Assembly (NCBI GenBank): GCA_023634235.1
Contig: JAMKCF010000006.1
Location: 4,309,421-4,373,420 of the forward strand
Origin: Pisaster brevispinus
Taxonomy: Eukaryota > Echinodermata > Asteroidea > Forcipulatida > Asteriidae
Direction: 5' to 3'
Length of the DNA: 64,000 nt
Of the stretch, positions 49,101 to 61,100 are shown piece by piece. Within the stretch, counting starts at the first letter, position 1, and every line of letters begins with the position of its first letter. The notes under the pieces are model-generated. The model saw only the letters and a list, made by a program, of their open reading frames with translations, made no database searches and had not been told where the DNA came from. Position numbers and translations under genes: made by a program.

Positions 49101-52100
49101 TGCCCCTTCACCACAACTATGAAACCATTGTGGCGTGGTGTGGTCAAGCTGTCAAGCACACTGGACTCAAACTCTAGTGTTTCTGATCCAACCGAGGCTA
49201 AATGGTAAAATAGTCTGGTACCCTTTGAGAATCAGTATTTGCACTGGTAGAGAATACAGGGATCATGACACAAATGGTGGCGGTGTGGGGAAATGAAAGA
49301 GTACCACCAGTACCTTGCCATTCCAGGTTGTTGTCCTCTGGCATTCTGTGTGAGGTGTGACTGGAGTAGAGGCATGGGAAGGCTGCTCGGGACACGCCTA
49401 GCTGGGTGTGGCATCATGTGACCTCCACTGTGGTGCATCACCGGGGGACCCATGACTCCATCTGAACCTAAAGAACAAAAATCACACCCCATTAGGGCAG
49501 GATGGTAATGTTATTAATGAGGATGGCTCTGCTTACCGCAAAATTCTGCACTTGCGATCACCATTCTTCGCTTACAAGGTTAAGTGCCAAATTTCTGCAC
49601 AAGCTGTGTAAGTGAAGAATGCCTAGTAACGTGGAGTACGCACGCGCACAGGCAAAAATCCCTGCTTACCTGTGAAACACGCTTGACGTAAGCACGGAAT
49701 TCCCTGCTTCCGTAAGCGCCGATTCTTTTCTTACGGTAAGCAGGGCCATTAATTAAATAAGCATTCCTCTTTTGAAAAACGATGTCAACAAATTGGTAAT
49801 ATAGAACAGTACCTTCACTCAAAACTTTAATTAAATTACAACATTAAAAAAACAATTTAAAATATGCATTTTTTATTTCAATAAAACAACAAACAACATT
49901 TGCATCCACTTGTCTTTAAATTCAAGCATAGTGTTCTTTCATCAACACTCAAATCTTCCCACAAGCAAGAGAAATCAAAGCAGAGACAAACTTGACTTTC
50001 CAAAAATTACAATAACGTTCCAGGCAAGAATACATTCAAATGCCCCTTGGTGTTTGTGAGAGCACTGACCTGCAATAGAGGCCGTCATGGATGACTGGGT
50101 GGACATGGTCACCCCATGCTCCGTCGGACTCAACACCCCCGAGAATAAATCCTCAACTTCTTTACCGTCGATGTGGGCGAGATCTGCAAAAGCATGTGTG
50201 AAGAAAAAAAATCACTCAGACAAACATTTAACATTTCCTCCATAACCTTCCCCGTTTGCTTATCCTGTTGGTAAGTTAATACGCCACACGAATGCGCCTC
50301 TGCTCTACGCACAACACTTTGCCAACTTCCTAAACCAACGCTGTCATACATTTGTGTGTAATTTTCACCCCAAAAACACTAACTTCATCTTTCAAAGGCA
50401 TATGACAGAAACTGATAATTCTGATAAGCCCTCGAGTATCTCTGCAAAACAACACTGGAAGCAGAGTCCAAAAACTATCTTTGGCATAAAAATTCACAAA
50501 GAAACCCTTGCCCAATGAATTTCCTATGGGCTTCCGGTAATCGGTGGAGCCAGGTTGTGTGAAGTGGACATGGCTCACGGTGGAACTATGTCTCACTTGT
50601 GAACAGGATAAACAGTGCGAGTATCTCCCGTTTGTTATCTGTTAAGTGCACAAATCGGTTTTCTTTACAATTTAAAGCAATGTGCTTGGAAACTGAAGGT
50701 TCCCAAAAATGTTCAAATACGCACAAGACTTGCAGGGTCTGTTGGTAATTGGGAGAAATTGTTTCCTCTTTTTTTTTTTTTTGGCACTGGTGTCTCTGAT
50801 GGTTTTGATCACCTTTCAATTGTACTAGACTTCATTCCCAGCCAAAGATACTTGAGTAGGAAGTCACGTTAATTTCTCTACTTTCCTGTCAATTGGTGGA
50901 AACAAGAAAACAAATATGTGCTTACCATCTGGGACCATGTGTCCCAAGTTGGAGCTCAAGATGGAGTCCAGCTCTGCATTGGTACTTGTCGGTTGAGCAC
51001 CTTCTGTGTGGTCTCCCGACTGCTGGGTAGGCTCCTCAATGGCGTCGATGTCAAGACCTGGCACCGATATCAATCAAAAATTCTTTGACGCTAATCCTTA
51101 CTGAACCTCGAATTGGTTTAATTTGAAAATAAAATCCAGGCATGATATTTGGGGCACAACAAAAAATAGACAAGTTTTATTGAGTACAAGGGCTGACCCA
51201 CATGTACACACGGTATAGGTTTGATAGACTTTTAGGCTATTTAATAAAAATTTCCCTGTTTTTGTTAAAAAAAATTTTTATTTAAACATGCATGTGATAA
51301 GCATGTCTTGTCTTATCTGGTCTTGTCTTGTCTGTCAGACGCAAGCGTAAGTTGCAGTTGATTGATGACGATGATGATAAGGCCATATCCAAATTGGCGG
51401 CTTTGGCTACAGCTATGTCTGTTGCTAAGAGACGTCCTATACTTCAACACATGATGACACAACAATTCAGCCACAGCTGCAGCCATAGCCGCCAATTCCG
51501 ACACAGCCTAAGCAAATACAAAAGACATTGTGAATTCTCTCGACAGGAGCATTCTTACTTTCGCCGTTCTTGCCGAGTCCGTCGCCGAGGATGATGCCAA
51601 GGAATTCCTCCTGTGGTAAGAAGTTGAGAGGGTCATCACCAGTGCCAAGATCCCCTCCTTCCACCTGATGATGGGACTGAAGAGAAAACGATATCAACAG
51701 TTAATTAAGTTTGCTTAACCATTTTGAGAAATAGTAGCAGCCGAGAATGGCTTGTAACAAAATGCCCATAGCAGCCACGGACAGCCGCAAGATTTGACCA
51801 CCTTCTAATACCAGCGCCCAATTTTATAAAGCCTGTTAGCACAAAAACTTGCTATACACAGATAAGTTTTGCTTAGCAGAAACAGGCTACCAGCCAAAAC
51901 TCAATCAATTTACATTGTTGCGACCGATGCCCCACTCATATTTTGCTCATCAAAAAAATTTGCTAAGCAGTATTTTCTGCTCAACAGCTTATCATTGAAA
52001 AGTCAGAGATAGGAACATCCTACAAGTCACAGCCTACAAATAGTAGCGAAGTGGCAGTGCAAGAAAGTATAATCTGGGATCATTTGCTCCACCTCCAGCA

Positions 52101-55100
52101 ATCCACAAGTCACACCAAAAAGCAAAGTTATCACCCTTTCCTGATCTTGTCACACATAGAAATTTTTACATGCAAAATTTGTGTAACCCTTTTTTTCTTC
52201 TTTTTTCCCCTTTTTTTTGTGGGGGGGGGGGGGGGTGTTGTGTTTTTGCCCATCTTTCTTTAAAAACTGAAAAATCAGGGCGATTCTGATTAAATCAGAT
52301 CGATAAGCAGGTATGCCTTCTACTCAACCCCCGACCCAAAATTTCTCCATTCGTACACAAAGAGCACAGGGACCTTTGAAAAACAGTGCATTTTAAAAAG
52401 AGCACTTTCCGACTACTTGATCCTTACATTTACCTCTGTGCCAGAGTTTGTGGTGTTATGCTGAGCTTGATGACTGCCGTGCAACGGCTCAGTTGAGGTG
52501 CTTGGAGGGGCTTTGGTTGTGGGGCTCTTCATGCTTGCAGGCCCCTCTGGCTCCTTCTTAGCCAGTTGGGGCCGACTGTCATCATCGGAAATCTCCAAGC
52601 CGTCTTTTCTCCGGCTAGAGTCGAGCAGGGTCTTGCCGAAAAAGGCTTCCTGTATATCAGGGAATCAAAATAGTTTTATTAACGATTGTACCCCCCAAAA
52701 GTAGTGATAATAATAATAACACAGTATTCTTATAGAGTGAACATATCCTAGCAGCTAGATCAAGGCACCGTACAATCAAATTAAACAAGTATTAGAAGAA
52801 GAAAAAGCTCTAAACAGAAATAAATAGCTTAGTCCCTTCAGCATGTTTTCAATTGTGCACACAGGATCACTGGTTTTTAGCTTCTCTTCAAAAAATACCA
52901 TCTCTGACCGTTGGAACGAATGTGGAAATTCCTGAAAAATGGCTTGCAGGTCTGAGTTCCCCCTTATTCTAGACCCAGAGAACCTCTCACAGTCTTTACT
53001 GACTCTGTGTATCACCAAAAAAATACAAAACTGAAGGGTTGAGACTATTCCTGTCTCCTTTTGGTGGTTCCTTCTTACTTCTTTCAGAAAATGTTTTTCG
53101 TTCCAGGATTTTTTGTTAGAAAATCCTGAAATCACAAAAAAAAAAAACGTGAGGACAAAACGTCTGGGGTTACCTGGAGATAAGAGGGAAAGCTGTTCTG
53201 TAGATTCGACTTCTTCCTCCTTCTCCTCTTCTTCTTCTCAAAGCTACCAGAAATGTCCGTGGAGCTCACAAAACTACTCCGCTCACCTGGAGGGTGGAAA
53301 CATTTTTACTCAAAGTTCACTAATACAGACAAGCAACATGGTGACTGCAAAAACCAAAAAGGCGGGAAATGGCCATCCACATTTCGAACAATTTGTTTCT
53401 CAAGTCCACCACAGAAAAATAATCAAATAACGTGCACACGTCCATACTGAAAGTGCTCAAGGCACCAAAATAATACAATTCAAAATACGTATACAAAAAC
53501 TTACAGAACACATACATGGAAAAGTGCAACTGCAATGAGGGAGAATAGGCTAGAGACGTTAAATGCGATTTCAGTTGCGATTTAAAAGTACTTGGGGGCT
53601 AGATGTTGGTGTATGCAGCGGTAACTAATTCCACAGGTTGAGAAGGCAGTGAGAACGCTTCACAGCTTAACTTTCTTGGGTGGATACTAAAACGGAGTTC
53701 TTACCTTCTATGCTAGCTTCCAACGCTTCGGGGTGTTGTTTCTCAATAGCGCCCTCAGAGAGGCTCCTACTGTATGCAGCACGACTCACTTGACCGTAGC
53801 CAAGCTTGACCGGCCGAACTGTGAAACCACCAACGCCTTTAAAAATTTTAAAAAGGAAACCGCGTGAGAATTATTTCAAACTGGATGGATGACTTCAAAA
53901 CTATGAAGATTTGACAAAATTAAATTCACAAACTGCTTGCAGTCAGTTGAGTATGTTTATCCAACTACAATCAGGGCGAGAATTAGAATTACATTCAACA
54001 TAAAAGGGGAAAATTTCGATATTCAGGAGATTTTCTAATTTATTCAGAGCATGGAAAGACAGGTTTTCTTTTCAGGAAACTTTCTGCAGAATCAGGAAGA
54101 GTTGGCAGCTCTTGGCATGGTGTACTCAAAAGAATCAGTGGCTGAAAATCTTGTAGATATTAGATTTCCTGTTTCTAAACTGTAACTGAGGCCCAACGTA
54201 CCAAGTTTGTAGACACCGCGGTGCTTTTTCTTCTTCTCCTTTTCGTGGTGGTGGTGGTGGTGATGGTGGTGATGATGCTTCCCTTCCTTGCTCTCCGACT
54301 TCGCCCTCTCTCTATTCTTCTCTTTTATTTCTGCAAGGTGAGAGCATAACTTGATACTGACGGATTGCTTTGATTTCCCGCGTTATTCAATTAAATTTTC
54401 ATGGTCATAAAAAAAAGCGGAGAGCATGGTCTGAATTTGTCCTTAATATAAATAAACACGACTGCCAAACCAGGGTTTCCCCTTGGTCTACAGACTCTAG
54501 AGCAACGCTACTATAGAAAGTAACGATTTAACTTCAAAATTTAAGGCATCAGAAAAGTGGCTAATTTGAAAGCCTAAATGTTCCCCCCCCCCCAATAATG
54601 ACCTTATCCAAAATTATGGGCTTTAAGGATACCACAAAATGACACACATTGCTGACACGGTACATAAATTGAAACGATCCAGTTTTCACATTAAGTTTTT
54701 GAAAACAAGAAAAAAAGGGGGGGTACACCACATTTTCACAAGGACGTTGTGACGAAATATTCACGCACAGATAATCCAACAACTCCACAAGCAAAGAAAC
54801 CAAACTGTGATCTGATGAGACAAGATGAGTATTTATGGAGACGCTGACATGTGACAAACACATTTTGACAAACAAACACTTGTCTGTAAAAATGTAATAA
54901 CTAAATAGATCTTTAGGAGAGTTATAAAAAATAAAAAAAATAAATAAATAAAAGTAAGTATGAAATGTGGCGGCACTAACGATAGACAGGGCTACGGGAC
55001 TGATCTATTCTACGAGTGAACAAAAAATCCAATGGTGGGTAGACTGGCTACCAGAATACCTTTGTGAATGTTGCCCCCACTGTACTCCTTCTCGGCAAGG

Positions 55101-58100
55101 ACTGAGAGCTCAGAGTTGGGGTCAGCCAGGCTCTGCAGAATGGCCAGGCTGCCGGATTTAAGAGAGGGGCGTCGGCTGTGCGACTTCTTGGACGACAGAC
55201 TAGTGAAATGTCTGAACCCAGACTCGGTCAGGGACACACCCTCGACCGAAAACTGCTTGGGAGTGGACTCTGCATGGCCAACAAAGAGAACGCGAAAAAG
55301 GACCCGCGTTAAAAAAAGGAAAATTCGACTGACAAGGGAACTTGAGCCTGAACACCTCCAGATTACAGTACCAGCCAGGCCAAAAAAACAACAACAACCC
55401 CAAAACACGGGAAAGTTCAATGAAAATCCCATGAGTTTACACATTACTTCTCAAAAAGTCTTGTTTTTGGTTATTTGATATCCCTCTATTCCAACTGAGA
55501 CGCCCTGCCTTAAGTTTGACTTTATCAGATGCACCTAAAAAATGTTCATGCATCAACATGCACAGAGCAGCTTTTACAGCATCTGATGAACTCGCTCATG
55601 TCACAGCAAAAAAACAAACCAGTATTGAACATTCCACCACACCTCAGAAGAACAGGGCAGTTTTTACCAAAGATTATAGGAACAACGAATGCGCAAGATG
55701 GGGAACTGGAGCTCTATCTATTGTTTGAACGTGAAATACGCATGGGCGCCATTTCAAAAGAGTGGCTTGCTGAAATGGCGTCCAGTTTACGTTTCAGATT
55801 TCAGCCCGAGTTTCCCATCTTGCGCCTACGGGGCTATAATCTTTGGTTTTGACCAATAGTAAAGGGGCACCTCAATGAGGGAAATGTAAATTTGTACTGG
55901 ATGATTTCAAAAGACACCAGGACAACCCGGAAATTGCCTTCATTGCACAATTTGGGCTAAATTGACTAGCTCAGTGAGTCAGTAATTGGGAGGTAGCAGG
56001 CTCAAGTCTGTCCACAGTTAGTTTCATGTGCCTCCACTGCAGAAAAAAAAACTGAAAGGGAATCTGACATATCCAATTCAGCACATGGAAAAAAGTAAAC
56101 GTCAAACCCTCAAACTTCTAAAAGTTGTAAGCAGTCTAAAAGTTTAGGTGCTAAGGTAATGTTTACATGTATACCACCATCCAAACAATTTTTTTTTTTC
56201 AAATCAAACTAAACTTGGCGTATCCAAAAGGCTTTGGAGTCGAGAGAAATTTCTCTCTTGAAATGGAAAGCAAAATGAACTCCTTGTCCTGGTACGGCTT
56301 GGGAGAGTTGAACAAAATGTGAGGATTGTTTGACCACGCTGGTCACAATGGTTGTTGTCCAGAGGTTTAAAATTTGTTTTCCCTTAGAGTTGTATACAAA
56401 ATGAATGTGGGCGTTCCTGGTCACAGAATGTCATGCAATGAAAGATATGATGTACGAGATGGAAATGATACTATGAGATGACAAAGCATAATATACAACA
56501 AAAAAATGCAACAAAACCCTGAAAAGCAAAAATAAATAAATGAGTAAATAAAACTGAGTTCATATTATTTATCGGTCCTCAAGTAATCACTAATGAGTAA
56601 TTTCTTATACGCTAATTCCTTCCAACGCTAGCTCCATGCATCACAAAATATTACTTCAACAGGCATGATATTTGGTCCTCGGGAAAAAGTCGGAACATTT
56701 TATCGAGTGTAAGGTCTGACCATCATGTACACATAGACTTATCAGTCTGTTTAATCAAAATTGTCTTGACTTTTCACATGGGCACAAAAAACGTAAATCA
56801 GAAGATCAGAATAATATCATGCCTGCATCAATGACTCCATTCTCGCTCCTCCACCCCCCCTCCACCAAAAAAAATCTAAAATCACTAAAACAGGCTCACA
56901 CAACAAAAGCACACACCCAAAAAAGAGAAGACAAAAACTCTTACGGATTTCAGTTGATTTGGTAACGGGAACTACAGGTTGGATATTTTCTATTGCTACT
57001 GCGGGTTCGGGTGGCTTGGTGTGGGGACGACACATCAGGCAGACGTAGCCCTTGTCGATGATCCTCTCCACTTCCTCTTCTGTTTCCATGCCGTCACAGG
57101 CTGCATGTAACCATCTACGAGCCACAAAAATTCACACTCATTGTTATGATCATAATTATAATAACAATAATAACAATACAAAGCATCAACAAAAGCACTC
57201 TACTGGAAAGTTTTAGAAACACTGCACCTCACAAAAGAAGGGCAAACTATAGACCATGAAACCGTTGTTTACAAAAAGAGTGACCTTGTACATTCCAGGG
57301 GCTTCTCTGGCAGGCAAGATAATGCTCTGATCATGTCAGAAATTTTACATTCTGTCAATAAATTCAAGAGTTACAAAAGTACAAACAGGATAGAGACTTC
57401 CTCTCTGTCACATGGCAGCTGGTCCCAAACTTGTAAATATTACATTTCATATTCAAGACCGTTCTAATGCTCTTGCCTAATATAAGATTTACAGCATACA
57501 TATGAAGATCATGGCAAAATCATTTTACACCTTCGCTAAAAGAATCACCACCCCAAAAGTAGTTTTACAATACCAACCCTCCTACTGTCTGACCATCAAA
57601 CATCATCCACTGAATGATAAACTACGCCAACCTGCAACATCATGTGAAGAATGTATCTACACAGTACAGTCAACCCTCCCACTGTCTGACCACTCAATAT
57701 CATCGACTACAGTTTTGAATGATAAACTATCCCAGCCTGCAATTTATCATGTGGTGAATGTGTCTACACAAGTACATAGTCAACCCTCCTACTACCTGAC
57801 TATTTAATATCATCCATTTTGGCTTCAAATGATAGGTAAACTATACCAGCCTGCATTACGACACCATGTGTTCAATGCATCTACACGATATACATGTACA
57901 CAGTTTATTCTGTGCCAGAAACTGTGCAGAAGAATGCTTTCATATGATTGGTCAACTCTCTTGAATGGTACCAAGAGTAGAAGGGTTAACAACGCCATAG
58001 TTGTCATCATCTCTCAGGGTGATTGGTGCTATTCAAACCAATCAAAAATAAAACCAAAGCTTACCTTTCACAGTGTGAGCAGCGGCAGATGAGTTCCATA

Positions 58101-61100
58101 TCTGTGTACATGAGGAGACAGACGTGGCACTGGACGAGACTGGCACAGGGGCCACACTGAGTGTAGTTGTTCATCCATTCACACTGAGTACCTGGTGTGG
58201 TAGCCCCACAGTGCAGACAGCATACACACCTGGACACGGTGAGATCAAATAAATGGGATAACAGCCAAGTCCAACAGGAACGGCATAAAGTGGTTAGGAG
58301 TCCGAGTCCAGGGTTGATAATTATCACAACAAAAATGACTGAGTTTTCATTCTGAAAGCTCACTCTTTCCAAATTCCATACCCCTCCCAATCCTCCACAG
58401 AAACAGATCAATCTGAAATGCTGTCGAAGTGGAGGAAATGTCAAGACCCAATGACTCACTGTGACTTAATTTGATTGCCGCAATCAAAATAAGCCCAAAT
58501 TGAACACGCTCAAAATCCCTGACATGCTCAAAATCCCTTTTTTACTCAAAGCGTGAATTTGCTGACATTTTCACGAGGTAGTTTCATAATGTGTAAATTG
58601 AAATAATGCGAACGGCTAATAAAATACCCTTCCCCAAAACAACCTCGCCCCCCTACAATCAGAAAAAATACTTACCATTTGCATTTCCATCCGCCCTTTG
58701 GCACAGTGAGCAGTGGAGGCTCCAGACAGTACGTGTGGTAGCTGATGTCACAATCATCACAGAGTAAGAGTCTGGCTTCATCACTGGCTTTACCGCACCC
58801 CTCACAGACTGTACAGTCCAGACAGCGCCATCCCTTGGACAGTACCACTTTGGTGATCTGGGAATAACAAACCATTTCATTGTGATGATCGGGGGTCGGG
58901 CACCTGTTTCACCGACAGGCCAAAAATACAGACAAGTGCTGCCTACGCAGTGTTTTTTTTCTGTTTTCTTTCAATGACACTAAACAAGTTTTTTCAATGA
59001 TGAAATCAGATATCAAGTTTCTAACCACAAGAGGAACCAAACTGGGTGAATTTTAAATAATTTGGGGTTGAACAAAGAAAAACTGACTGGAGCTGGATTT
59101 GAACCAAGAACCTCCGGTTTAATGTGCCGGCGCTCTACCAACTGAGCTATCTAGTCCTATTTTTGCGGTCTCATTATTTTGTCAATACATGTGCCTTTGT
59201 TTAAGGGTGACATTCAGAACAGTGATAAAAAGTCGCATCCCTAAAGTGTAGTATCCTTCACCCGCTTCCCAGGCTTGGTATTACACAGAGACCATGGCAT
59301 CTACTGCCCTGGGCCTTGCCTTGGTGCCCCTTCAAAAGTTTCCCACAAATATTAAGATTTTCAAATGGGATACACAAGGAATATTGCTTCTTCTGACTGC
59401 ATTTTGCCTCTCTTTTCTCTCCTTTCCACTTGACTGCTTCTGTTACACTAGTAACATTTAGCCTTTGAGAAAGACTCTGCTAGGGTCGAAACATCGGGCC
59501 ATGAACAACTTTTCATATATCTAACGATCTTACAGATTATCTAGGTGTAAAAAAAAAAAATCAATTGGGAAAACCTGATTAAAATAGAAAGAACATTGAA
59601 GCCTGCAGATCCTACCTTGATGTTGACACAGTAAGGATGATAGCACTGTCCGCACTGTGAACACGTCAAGAGCCGGCCCTCCGGCCCCAAACCAAAACTA
59701 CCACAACTCACACACATGTCCTGAAAGAAAAATCATATCACTCAAGTAAAGTTACATTTACCCGCTCTACCGAGACACCTTGATGAATATGACACTTTAA
59801 TAATTAACAATAAATAGTGTCATATTCAACAGGATCAGAAACACTTCCATCTGTAAAACCCTGAGCATCTTGGACAGAATATCACAACATGAGACGACAC
59901 TACCTCGGCCATGCCCATAGAATGCCATCCACAGGCTTATAATCAAACTAGAATTTGACACAAGGATTATGGAAAATCTACCAAGAGGAAGACCACCCAA
60001 AAGATCATGGGTAAACGCCGACTGTCTCAGAGCAAAGATCATCTCATATTGTAGTGGCTATCAGACTGGCACAGGACAAAAAGAGGATGGCAGAACATCA
60101 AGAGTTTGATGCCATCACTCATCCCACCGGAGTTGGAGCAAATGGAATAGACAGATAGATAAACTCTACTATAACATGTACAAAGTTCTACAGTTTTTTT
60201 TGTTTGTTTTCTTTTGTGTTTTTTTTTCTTCTGACAAATCCATCAAGCTAACCAATACCATAAGATTGACTGGCCGGTAGTATTCTCAACTAGCGTTGGC
60301 TGCCTGGCAAGTGTCAATTACAGAGGGACTCCAAGGTCAAATTCAGTTTTGTGATTTAGTTTTGTGATTTATTATGCAATCGGAAAATGAGTGCATCACA
60401 AAACTTCATTTGACTTTTGAGTCCCTCAGGCTCTGCATGACCGTTGAGCGGTCAACCAACCTGTGTGCTGGTGAAGCGATCGCTGGAGGAGAAGAGAACC
60501 ACCGTGGTGTGCATGGTAGTATCCTCTTCGTCATCTTTATTGGCCTTCTTCTCTACGCTGTTATCTACTGTGAAGGATAGGTTACTCTGAAAGGCAAACA
60601 ACGAGCGAATATCTCGGATGAGAAAAGCATCAATATATACGCGTAGGTCTCAGACTAAGCTATGATTAAATAATACAATTTTCTAGCTCCTGACTGGTGA
60701 CTGGGGGCTGCTGTCTGGGCCCAGTTTCATAGAGCTGCTTAAGCACAACAAAATTATGCCTACCAAAATAAGGTTACCAGCCAAAATACCATCTCACATG
60801 TACCACCTGTGGCTGGTGTCCTGCTTATTTTTGCTAAGCAGAAATTGTTTTAAAGAAGTATTTTTGCTTAAGCAGCTCTATGAAATTGGGCCCTAGAGGG
60901 CAGCTCTACACTCACAGATGGACTAGCAATCAAGCCCATCTGGAGCATGTTTGCCTGGAATTGACCATGGCCAGTAACGGAATCTGTTTAATCGGCACCA
61001 AGGTGCTCTGGGCAGGTGACATCCGAGCGAATTGGAGCCAGGTTTGTCAATATAGCCATGCAATAAAAATGACACATATCGAATCTCCACACTCAACATA

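Noticed and set aside
59090..59160. Possible tRNA gene on the minus strand
   Set aside because: A and B boxes are present, but the acceptor stem does not close and the flanks recur elsewhere as SINE body.
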